Assembly: GCA_016929635.1 (NCBI GenBank)
Contig: JAFGIL010000072.1
Span: 1 to 64,000 of the forward strand
Source of the DNA: Endomicrobiales bacterium
GTDB lineage: Bacteria; Elusimicrobiota; Endomicrobiia; Endomicrobiales; JAFGIL01
Direction of reading: 5' to 3'
Length of the DNA: 64,000 nt
The notes beneath the pieces were generated by a model. It was given only the letters and a program-made list of their open reading frames with translations, had not been told where the DNA came from and ran no database searches. A program made the position numbers and the translations under genes. This document shows, in pieces, positions 53,534 to 60,859 of the stretch (position 1 is its first letter; every line of letters starts with the position of its first letter).

Positions 53534-54409
53534 TTAGGATCTGTGGGTTAAGCAGCGGCCCAAAGCTAACTCAAGCGGAGTATTCGTTGTAATCATATTG
53601 TAATCTATACCCACTTTATTAAATCCGATTTTATATTCATCAATAAACTGATTGAAGAGCCTTTTATATTCGCTGCGGATTGTATCAGAATCCACAAAAA
53701 GCTCTTCTTTATTCTCCAAATGTATGAAGTTGCTCTCGCCTATGTAATCAAATCTTACTTCCTGCGGGTCCAATATCTGAAAAACTATTATTTCGTGATG
53801 CCTGAAGCGAAGGTACTTCAATGCGCGCAGGACTTCCCCCGGTTCTGACATTAAATCAGATATGAATATTATTAATCCGCGCCTTTTAAGATGCTGGCTG
53901 AAATTCTTAAGGACATCCCCTATTTTAGTCTCTCCCCCGCTTACAAGGCTATCTAATTTGTCGAAAAGCAGTGATAGGTGTGACAGCTGATTGCGCGGAG
54001 GTATGTAAAATCTGAGTTCTGAATCAAATACCCCTAATGCAACCGCATCTTCCTGTCGTAAAAGCAGATAAGATATGGCAGCGGAAAGATAAGTCGCATA
54101 TTCCAGCTTGGTTATGTTTCCCCTGGATGCAAAATTCATTGAGCCTGAAGCATCTAACAATACATTTGCCCTGAGATTAGTTTCATCCTGGAACTGTTTT
54201 ACAAAAAACTTATCTGACCGCCCGAAAACCTTCCAGTCAATATGCCTTAATTCATCCCCATAAGAATACTCCCTGTGCTGGGCAAACTCCAGGGAATGCC
54301 CCCTATAAGGGCTGCTGTGCAAACCCGAAAGCATGCCTTCAACAACATACTTTGCTTTAAGGCGTATATTTGCCAATTTAGCTAATACAACAGGATCGAT
54401 AAACTTCAA
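53534..54409 (-). CDS. DUF58 domain protein
   Basis: 291 residues, soluble. The DUF58 signature IDWKVFGRSDKFFVKQF near 78-95 is followed by a VWA-like MIDAS (LLDASGSM near 108). DUF58 proteins almost always follow a MoxR ATPase, as here (18 bases downstream), and are thought to be its partner. The first in-frame start is a TTG with no clear Shine-Dalgarno; it gives the expected full length, so translation may depend on coupling to moxR. Confidence 0.9.
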   Translation of the reverse strand: MKFIDPVVLAKLANIRLKAKYVVEGMLSGLHSSPYRGHSLEFAQHREYSYGDELRHIDWKVFGRSDKFFVKQFQDETNLRANVLLDASGSMNFASRGNITKLEYATYLSAAISYLLLRQEDAVALGVFDSELRFYIPPRNQLSHLSLLFDKLDSLVSGGETKIGDVLKNFSQHLKRRGLIIFISDLMSEPGEVLRALKYLRFRHHEIIVFQILDPQEVRFDYIGESNFIHLENKEELFVDSDTIRSEYKRLFNQFIDEYKIGFNKVGIDYNMITTNTPLELALGRCLTHRS

Positions 54410-54427
54410 TTTAGTTATTTTTTTGCT

Positions 54428-55429
54428 CTATTCCTGAAATTTTTCCAGCAGCCAATCAATAATCTTTTCGGAACTAATGCCTTCTGCTTCTGCATTAAAG
54501 TTTATTAAAATACGATGCCGCAGGCTTGTATATGCCACTGCCCGTATATCTTCTATTGATGCCGCAAACCTTCCGTTCAGTATGGCCCTGGCTTTTGCTC
54601 CGAGTATCAAAGACTGTGCGCCCCTAGGGCCAGCGCCCCAGTTAACAAACTTCTTAACAAAGTCAGGGCAATCCTCTTCCTTTGGCCTTGAAGCCCTTGT
54701 TAGTTTTACTGCGTATTCCACGATGTAATCAGCCGCAGGGACACGTCTTACTATTTCCTGCAGGTTCAGGATTTCTTTTGCGGTCAGGAGTTTTTTCAGG
54801 CTTGGCTTATAGGCGCTTGTTGTCTGTGTAATGATGGATTTTTCCTCATCCTTTTTGGGATAATCAATATTTATCTGGAAGAAAAAGCGGTCCAGCTGGG
54901 CTTCGGGCAGCGGATAAGTTCCTTCCTGTTCTATCGGATTCTGCGTGGCAAGCACAAAAAACGGCAGTTCCAAAGGGTATGTATGGCCCCCTGCGGTAAT
55001 TTTATATTCCTGCATTGCCTGGAGTAAAGCTGCCTGTGTTTTCGGAGGTGTCCTGTTAATTTCATCAGCCAAGATAATCTGGCCGAATAAAGGCCCTTTT
55101 ACAAACCTGAAAGACCTTTTTCCTGTTGCCGGGTCCTGCTCTATAACGTCCGTGCCGGTGATATCTGCTGGCATTAGGTCCGGCGTAAACTGTATCCTGT
55201 TGAATTCCAGATCCAGGATTTCAGCAAGGCTTGATATCAGCAGGGTTTTGGCAAGGCCTGGAACACCGACAACCAATACATGCCCTTTTGAAAATAAAGC
55301 TATGAGAAGTTTTTCTATAACTTCATTCTGCCCCACTATTACCTTGGACAGCTGTTCGCATATGGAGCTATATGCTTCCCGCAGCTTTTCAACTAGAGCC
55401 AGATCCTTCTTTTTAATATCTTCACTCAT
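54428..55429 (-). CDS. MoxR-family AAA+ ATPase
   Basis: 333 residues. Walker A GVPGLAKT, Walker B ILADEINR with the following PPKTQAALLQAMQE, sensor 1 ATQNPIEQEGTYPLPEAQLDRF, and the AAA lid domain near the C-terminus. MoxR ATPases act as chaperones that activate metalloproteins or assemble complexes, working with VWA proteins. A longer frame starts at TTG 55444, but that codon overlaps the GGAGG ribosome-binding site. The ATG at 55429 lies 8 bases after it. First gene of the large operon. Confidence 0.95.
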   Translation of the reverse strand: MSEDIKKKDLALVEKLREAYSSICEQLSKVIVGQNEVIEKLLIALFSKGHVLVVGVPGLAKTLLISSLAEILDLEFNRIQFTPDLMPADITGTDVIEQDPATGKRSFRFVKGPLFGQIILADEINRTPPKTQAALLQAMQEYKITAGGHTYPLELPFFVLATQNPIEQEGTYPLPEAQLDRFFFQINIDYPKKDEEKSIITQTTSAYKPSLKKLLTAKEILNLQEIVRRVPAADYIVEYAVKLTRASRPKEEDCPDFVKKFVNWGAGPRGAQSLILGAKARAILNGRFAASIEDIRAVAYTSLRHRILINFNAEAEGISSEKIIDWLLEKFQE

Positions 55430-55437
55430 TGTTTTAA

Positions 55438-55442
55438 CCTCC
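55438..55442 (-). promoter_or_regulatory. Ribosome binding site fixing the moxR start
   Basis: GGAGG on the minus strand, 8 bases before the ATG at 55429. It overlaps the alternative TTG start at 55444-55442, which argues against that start. Confidence 0.75.
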
Positions 55443-55479
55443 AATATAAAATTATTTATTATTGTTTATAGTTATTTAA

Positions 55480-55508
55480 ATTATATCGAATTTTTAGTAA
55501 TGTTTCAA
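55480..55508 (-). promoter_or_regulatory. Sigma-70-type promoter for the MoxR operon
   Basis: On the minus strand, TTGAAA (55508-55503), a 17-base spacer, then TATAAT (55485-55480). It gives a leader of about 45 bases. It lies just past the xerD stop. The downstream genes run with tiny gaps or overlaps as far as 43488, and after the repeat on to about 31334. Confidence 0.7.
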
Positions 55509-55534
55509 TGAGGAAAGTTTATAATACTCAGGTT

Positions 55535-56419
55535 TTAGCCTCTGGGATGGTACTTTTTGTGTAGTTCTTTTAACCTTTCTTTGTTTACATGCGTGTAGAT
55601 TTGGGTGGTTGAAATGGAGCTGTGGCCTAACATCTCCTGGACGAATCTTAAATCCGCCCCGTGTGCCAGCATGTGGGAGGCAAAGGAATGCCTTAAAGTA
55701 TGCGGGGTTATCCTTTTGGAGATGTTCGCCTTTTTTGAGTAATTCTTCAGCTGGCGCCAAAACTCGATTCTCGAAAGGCTTCTTCCAAGCTTGCTGAGAA
55801 ATAATGCAGAATTATCAATTATTTTCTTCCTTTTATTCCTTATTTCCAAGTATTTCTGCAGATACTTTTTTGCAATCTTCCCTAAAGGGACCAATCTCTC
55901 TTTGTTGCCTTTTCCTATAATCCTTACAAAGCCAAGGTCCAGGTTCAGATTTTGCAGCTTTAAGCCTACAAGCTCCGAAACCCTTAAACCGGTTGCGTAA
56001 ATAAGTTCAATCATTGCCCTGTTCCGGATATCTCGTTCCTTTTCCCCTGATATCGCATTTAACAGATGCTCTACCTCATCCTGGGTTAACAGGTTTGGAA
56101 GTTTAACCGGGACTCTAGGCAATACCACATCAGCCGAAGGGTCCTGGGACACATAGCCTTCTGCGTTCAGGAATTTATGGAACTGCCTTAGCGTTTCTAT
56201 CATCCTGCAAAGCGAACGCGGCTTTAATCCGTCAGTTTTTTTCTGCCATAAAAACTCGGTTATGTCCTGATGCTGAATGCTATTTAATCTCTTCTTGATT
56301 TTTTTCAGGTATTTAAAGTAGTGTTTGAGATCAGATTTGTATGAAATGATTGTATTTTTGCTCAGCCCTTTTTCTGCGGTTAAGTATGACGTGAATTCAT
56401 TTAAGTATGCTTCTTCCAT
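55535..56419 (-). CDS. xerD: Tyrosine recombinase XerD
   Basis: 294 residues. Site-specific recombinase that resolves chromosome dimers at dif. An N-terminal SAM-like core-binding domain (about 5-90) is followed by the catalytic domain with Arg in [12 protein letters not shown], Lys in [23 protein letters not shown], and [15 protein letters not shown] carrying the Tyr nucleophile. All residues of the R-K-H-R-H-Y set are present. It abuts the MBL-fold gene with no gap. XerD rather than XerC is favoured by length and overall look; a second Xer gene is not in view. Confidence 0.92.
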   Translation of the reverse strand: MEEAYLNEFTSYLTAEKGLSKNTIISYKSDLKHYFKYLKKIKKRLNSIQHQDITEFLWQKKTDGLKPRSLCRMIETLRQFHKFLNAEGYVSQDPSADVVLPRVPVKLPNLLTQDEVEHLLNAISGEKERDIRNRAMIELIYATGLRVSELVGLKLQNLNLDLGFVRIIGKGNKERLVPLGKIAKKYLQKYLEIRNKRKKIIDNSALFLSKLGRSLSRIEFWRQLKNYSKKANISKRITPHTLRHSFASHMLAHGADLRFVQEMLGHSSISTTQIYTHVNKERLKELHKKYHPRG

Positions 56420-57067
56420 TTAGATATTCTCGCCTGTCAAAAATGGATTGTTTTCCAATTCATTCTTGATTGTAGTAGTATCACCATGCCCGGGAAGTAC
56501 TTTTAAATCAGGATCTAATTTTTTGTATATCTCCAATGACTTCATTAAGTCCTTTCCGTTGCCGCCCGGAAAATCCCAACGGCCTATGGAGGAACGGAAA
56601 AGAGTGTCTCCGGTAAATAACAGGTCTTCAACTAATAAATTTATGCCTCCTGGAGTGTGTCCGGGAGTATGAATAATTTTACCCTTCAAACTGCCTACTT
56701 CTATAGTCTGGCCGTCTTCAAGCAACACATCGGCTTCAGGAGATACGAGCGGCGGGCCTACAAGCAGAGAACCATTATATGAAGTATCCCTCAAATACTG
56801 CGCATCAGCCTTATGTATGTAGAGAGGAACTTTATATTTATTTATCATATCCTCGTTTGCACCTATATGGTCTGCATGAGCATGAGTATTTAATATTCCG
56901 ACTATCTTAAAATTATTTGCTTCTATCTCCCTGATAATTTCTTCCGGTTCTGCTCCAGGGTCGATTATTAAAGTTTCTTTAGTGTCTGCATCCGCAAGCA
57001 AATAACAATTACTGGCAAGCGGCCCTACAACAATGGATTCTAGTATGTATCTGCTTTTTTTCTTCAT
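56420..57067 (-). CDS. MBL-fold metallohydrolase (glyoxalase II-like)
   Basis: 215 residues. The metallo-beta-lactamase zinc motif THAHADHIG (near 65-73), HTPGHTPGG with a second His, and the later Asp (TGDTLF) and His (LPGHGD) are present. This group includes hydroxyacylglutathione hydrolases and related thioester hydrolases. The substrate cannot be read. The ATG at 57067 was chosen; a GTG two codons earlier is possible. It follows pgpA by 11 bases. Confidence 0.9.
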   Translation of the reverse strand: MKKKSRYILESIVVGPLASNCYLLADADTKETLIIDPGAEPEEIIREIEANNFKIVGILNTHAHADHIGANEDMINKYKVPLYIHKADAQYLRDTSYNGSLLVGPPLVSPEADVLLEDGQTIEVGSLKGKIIHTPGHTPGGINLLVEDLLFTGDTLFRSSIGRWDFPGGNGKDLMKSLEIYKKLDPDLKVLPGHGDTTTIKNELENNPFLTGENI

Positions 57068-57078
57068 TCTCACTTCTA

Positions 57079-57534
57079 TTATACCAGTTTATTTATGTAA
57101 TAAAATGCATGCAAAACAATATTGGCAAAAACTCCTGCCAAAATATCATCTAACATTATACCATAACCGCCTTTAAAGGATTGTACCTTTTTTATAATTA
57201 ATGGTTTGTATATATCGAAAAACCTGAACAAAACTACTGCAGTAAAAAGTATTTCCAGCCTTTTTGGCAAAAACAACATCGTTATCCAGAAACCGACTAT
57301 TTCGTCTATGATTATACGTTTATCATCCTTTATTCCAAAAGCGTTCTCAGCTTTGCTGCAGATTTCAAGCGAAATAACCGCAGTTAATGCTGTAATCGAT
57401 AAAATTAGCAGGTTATTTTTTGGGAAGAGGTACCAGTAAATAAAAGCAGATAATAATGTTCCGAGGGTGCCCGGAGCTAAAGGGAAGTATCCAACGCCGA
57501 ATCCCGAAGCTAATATCTTCGTCAATAAATTCAT
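57079..57534 (-). CDS. pgpA: Phosphatidylglycerophosphatase A
   Basis: 151 residues with about four membrane segments. PgpA removes phosphate from phosphatidylglycerophosphate to give phosphatidylglycerol. Marks: FGVGYFPLAPGTLGTL at the N-terminus, IIDEIVGFW near 75, and GGYGIMLDDILAGV near 122. It overlaps pgsA by 4 bases; together they carry out the last two steps of phosphatidylglycerol synthesis. Confidence 0.93.
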   Translation of the reverse strand: MNLLTKILASGFGVGYFPLAPGTLGTLLSAFIYWYLFPKNNLLILSITALTAVISLEICSKAENAFGIKDDKRIIIDEIVGFWITMLFLPKRLEILFTAVVLFRFFDIYKPLIIKKVQSFKGGYGIMLDDILAGVFANIVLHAFYYINKLV

Positions 57535-58145
57535 TCTTTTAACAATTCTTTGTGTTTATTTATATAGCTTAACCCGGAATAAATAGTGAGAATTGTGGTT
57601 AGAAGCATTAACCAGTAAGGCATTTTTATCAGAACCCAGCCAAGAAAATAATTCATGCCGGATGAGGTAAGCAGCTCTTTTGATCTGAAACCGTAAAATT
57701 TCCACAATGCAGAATCAACTATAAGAATAAGCAATAAGACAATTATCGATATTATCTGTGTTGTTGTCTTAAACTTCCCAGACCTATGCGCAGGGATAAC
57801 AACGTTTTTTGATGCTGCAATTAAACGCAAACCGGTTATAACAAATTCTCTTGAAATAATCAGCACTACCATCCATGCAGGTACATTCAATTCCTTTAAC
57901 CCGACAAAAGATATTAATACTGCCGAGATAATTAATTTATCTGCCAGGGGATCAAGAAATATTCCAAGCGTTGTAACTGTATTATTCCTTCTTGCAATGA
58001 TCCCGTCAAATGTATCTGTAAGAGCAGCACCGACAAAAAACAGCAAAGCCAGCACTCTTGTCCAGAAATTATCCAGATACATAAATACAATAAGAAATGG
58101 TACAACAAATATTCGCGCTAAAGTCAATTTATTCGCTAAATTCAA
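57531..58145 (-). CDS. pgsA: CDP-diacylglycerol-glycerol-3-phosphate phosphatidyltransferase
   Basis: 204 residues, about five membrane segments. The CDP-alcohol phosphotransferase signature DTFDGIIAR followed by GIFLDPLADKL is complete. The product, phosphatidylglycerophosphate, is dephosphorylated by the adjacent PgpA. The start is a TTG with AGGAGA 6 bases upstream, right after the rimO stop. The downstream overlap (ATGA) couples it to pgpA. Confidence 0.95.
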   Translation of the reverse strand: MNLANKLTLARIFVVPFLIVFMYLDNFWTRVLALLFFVGAALTDTFDGIIARRNNTVTTLGIFLDPLADKLIISAVLISFVGLKELNVPAWMVVLIISREFVITGLRLIAASKNVVIPAHRSGKFKTTTQIISIIVLLLILIVDSALWKFYGFRSKELLTSSGMNYFLGWVLIKMPYWLMLLTTILTIYSGLSYINKHKELLKE

Positions 58146-58148
58146 AGT

Positions 58149-59459
58149 TTATCTCCTGTCGATTACTTCACCAATCAGGTCATAACCCTTTTGGCCTGTA
58201 ATTTTTATCCTGCAAAACTCTCCGGTTTTTGCATCGCCTTTCACAAATATCTTGCTATCCACTTCCGGTGCCTGAAAATAAGAGCGGCCGACAAAATAAT
58301 TACCTTTTTTTTCATGGTTTTCAACCAGGACTTCCATAGTCGCGCCAATTCTGCCTTTATTCTTTTTGTTGACTATTTTCCTTTGAAGCAGCATTAACTG
58401 CTGCTTTCTTTTATGTTTCACACTGTCTGATACCTGATTGCTTAAACAGTTTGACCTTATTTGAGGATGCGGAGAGTATTCAAAGACACCAAGATGGTCA
58501 AACCAACCTTCTGATACAAAATCATATAATTCCCTGAACTCGTTCTCTGTTTCCCCCGGAAAACCGACAATAAATGTTGTCCTCAGGGACAAATCAGGAA
58601 TAGATTTTTTTATATTCTCTAATAGCTTTCTGATATCTCCCGGTCTGCCCATAGAGCGCAATACTCTGTTGCTCACATGCTGCAAAGGCAAGTCCAGGTA
58701 TTTACAGATTTTATCCTCATCCTTCAATGTTCTAATGAACTCATCATTAACTGATTTAGGATATGAATATAACACTCTAATCAATTTAAGTTTTTTTATC
58801 CGGGCTAACTTTTTCAATAATTCGGATAATTTAAAAGAACCATACAAATCCTTGCCGTAACTGGTTGTATCCTGGCTGATTAATACCAGCTCCTTAATCC
58901 CCTCATCAGCCAACTCCTCGGCTTCTCTGAGTATGGATTCCATACTTCTGCTTAAATAAGGGCCTCTTAAAGCTGGAATGAGGCAATAACTGCACCTGTG
59001 GCTGCATCCTTCCGCTATTCTTATATAAGTTGTAACAAGATTAGTAGAAAGCAGACGCGGGGAGTTCGACTCCAACAAACCGCCCGGAGAATTAACAACA
59101 ACTCTCCTTTTTCCTGTTATAACATCTTGTATCTGATCCAAATGCCCTGTGCCAATTATGCCATCTACACAAGGGAATTCATTAAAAATATTTTCCCCTT
59201 CTTCCTGTGCCATGCATCCCGAAACAATCAACCTCTGCAATTTACCGCTTTTTTTAAGTTTTGACAGGACGTTAATTACATTCCCGGATTCTTTTTTGGC
59301 TTCCGAGATAAACGCACAGGTATGCACTAAAACGCAATCAGCTTTATTAATATCTGTGGTTAAATTCCAGTTGTTTTCATTTAGAATCCCTGCCAGAGAC
59401 TCACCTTCGACAATATTCTTAGGGCAGCCCAAGGTTATCAGACATATATTATTTGACAT
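58149..59459 (-). CDS. rimO: Ribosomal protein S12 methylthiotransferase RimO
   Basis: 436 residues. A radical SAM enzyme that adds a methylthio group to an Asp of ribosomal protein S12. It has the N-terminal UPF0004 domain (ITLGCPKNIVEGESL), the radical SAM cluster motif GCSHRCSYC (residues near 140), PLQHVSNRVLRSMGR, and a C-terminal TRAM domain. The ATG at 59459 begins the conserved domain and has GGGAAG upstream; starts at 59477 and 59495 would overlap rodZ further. With this start the overlap is 11 bases. Confidence 0.93.
   Translation of the reverse strand: MSNNICLITLGCPKNIVEGESLAGILNENNWNLTTDINKADCVLVHTCAFISEAKKESGNVINVLSKLKKSGKLQRLIVSGCMAQEEGENIFNEFPCVDGIIGTGHLDQIQDVITGKRRVVVNSPGGLLESNSPRLLSTNLVTTYIRIAEGCSHRCSYCLIPALRGPYLSRSMESILREAEELADEGIKELVLISQDTTSYGKDLYGSFKLSELLKKLARIKKLKLIRVLYSYPKSVNDEFIRTLKDEDKICKYLDLPLQHVSNRVLRSMGRPGDIRKLLENIKKSIPDLSLRTTFIVGFPGETENEFRELYDFVSEGWFDHLGVFEYSPHPQIRSNCLSNQVSDSVKHKRKQQLMLLQRKIVNKKNKGRIGATMEVLVENHEKKGNYFVGRSYFQAPEVDSKIFVKGDAKTGEFCRIKITGQKGYDLIGEVIDRR
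58152..58157 (-). promoter_or_regulatory. Ribosome binding site supporting the pgsA TTG start
   Basis: AGGAGA on the minus strand, 6 bases before the TTG at 58145. It overlaps the end of rimO. Confidence 0.6.
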
Positions 59460-60162
59460 GTTCTTCCCGAATGCCATTATCAATCCCCAGATCATCCCTG
59501 GTTAATGTTATTTTATTAACTTCTCCTTTAGCACCTTTGGTTATATCAATTTCTTTACCGTTTAGTGTAACTTTCAAACCCGGCACATAACCGATTGTTA
59601 ATAAAAACCGCTCATCGGCTATCCATTCAGTTTTATTGCCTTTCGGCAATGTACCTTCAAAAACCAACCTGTTATCCGCTTCTACTTTCAACCAGGCTGA
59701 CTTTACACCTTCCGCAACAAGTTTTAAACTCTCTACTTTTGGAGCCTCAACAATAGTATTTTGAACAGGTATCCTGTCCTCTTTAATTTTATCCACAAAT
59801 AACATCAACTCCATAAACCCGTAACCTGCAACTATAATAAAAAGCGCTAAATAGATTGATACCCTATAGTTTTTCCCGCCTTTTTTCTCCTTAGAATTTA
59901 ATACACCACCTTTAGAGTTTTTAATCTTTTGCAAGTTGTAAAAAGATTCAATGAACTCCTCGGCGTTTAAACCCAGATAATTGGCATATTTTCGGATAGT
60001 TCCCGTATAGTAAACATCTGCAGGGAATTGTGACATATCATCTTTTTCAAAAGCCTGCAGGTACTGCTTTGATATGCGGGTCTCTTTATGGACAGTTTCC
60101 AAATCTATTTCTTTTTCTTCCCTTGTTTTCTTAAAAAAAAGTCCTATTTGTTTCATAAGCAA
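59449..60162 (-). CDS. rodZ: RodZ-like HTH membrane protein
   Basis: 237 residues. An N-terminal HTH_25 domain (about 5-75: KKTREEKEIDLETVHKET, YANYLGLNAEEF), one membrane segment (about 98-116), and a C-terminal beta domain of the DUF4115 type. In RodZ the HTH domain binds MreB and the protein helps set rod shape. No mreB is near. The start is a TTG with GGAG at good spacing; an ATG two codons on is the alternative. It lies between lolA and rimO. Confidence 0.85.
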   Translation of the reverse strand: MLMKQIGLFFKKTREEKEIDLETVHKETRISKQYLQAFEKDDMSQFPADVYYTGTIRKYANYLGLNAEEFIESFYNLQKIKNSKGGVLNSKEKKGGKNYRVSIYLALFIIVAGYGFMELMLFVDKIKEDRIPVQNTIVEAPKVESLKLVAEGVKSAWLKVEADNRLVFEGTLPKGNKTEWIADERFLLTIGYVPGLKVTLNGKEIDITKGAKGEVNKITLTRDDLGIDNGIREEHVK

Positions 60163-60181
60163 AGTAAACTCCGGCCCTCAT

Positions 60182-60859
60182 TCATGGCATTTCAATGGTT
60201 TCGACACCTTTTGGTTTCTTAAATTCAAACATATTCTTGTTTAGCTCCGGATTAATCTTGTAATCCCGGGTTTTTGTTATTATACTAACATTTTCCCCTT
60301 CCAGGCTGACTTTATAAGGCACTAAATCTTTAGAATCAATCCACAGTTTCAGCTGCCATTTCTCCGGATTGAACATTTCTTTTGATTTAATGTTCGGCTT
60401 TAAAAGAATAATATAAAAATTTCCTTCACTTCCGATATAACTGAAATCATAATTTTTCTGCAGTTCAGACCAGTCAGAGCTGAAACTTATTATTGAACTG
60501 GGCACAAACCCGCTTTTCAGCCATTTCTTCCAGGAATCTACTACTAATTGGCCGTACTGCGGTGTATAAATCCAAATTTTTTTGCCGTCCGATATAAATA
60601 TCTGTTCTACGGGCTTGTCCTGCTTCAAATACAGATTATCAGGTTTTTTAAAAGCTACCTCACCTGTCGTTACCTGTTTTTCCTTGGTGAGCGTATATTG
60701 TATTTCCTGATGAAAGCTAAACCTAACACTCTCGATTTTTTTGTCTTCATTCTCCAAACGGGACAATATATCATCAATAGATATCTCTTTGGTGTAACTG
60801 TAATTCAACGGTGAGATAAAAAGGAGAACAAAAAATATGATTTGTTTTCTAACTTTCAT
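60182..60859 (-). CDS. lolA: Outer-membrane lipoprotein carrier LolA
   Basis: 225 residues with a signal peptide (about 1-22), periplasmic. LolA carries lipoproteins from the LolCDE transporter to the outer membrane. The beta-rich pattern and segments such as SVRFSFHQEI, VAFKKPDNLYLK, ISDGKKIWIYTPQYGQ and WQLKLWID fit. It overlaps the ftsK end by 11 bases, an order (ftsK-lolA) common in bacteria. Its presence supports an outer membrane. Confidence 0.9.
   Translation of the reverse strand: MKVRKQIIFFVLLFISPLNYSYTKEISIDDILSRLENEDKKIESVRFSFHQEIQYTLTKEKQVTTGEVAFKKPDNLYLKQDKPVEQIFISDGKKIWIYTPQYGQLVVDSWKKWLKSGFVPSSIISFSSDWSELQKNYDFSYIGSEGNFYIILLKPNIKSKEMFNPEKWQLKLWIDSKDLVPYKVSLEGENVSIITKTRDYKINPELNKNMFEFKKPKGVETIEMP

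Noticed and set aside
54945..55511. A 188-codon plus-strand frame opposite moxR.
   Set aside because: The minus-strand frame carries complete Walker and sensor motifs; the plus frame has none and runs over the moxR promoter.
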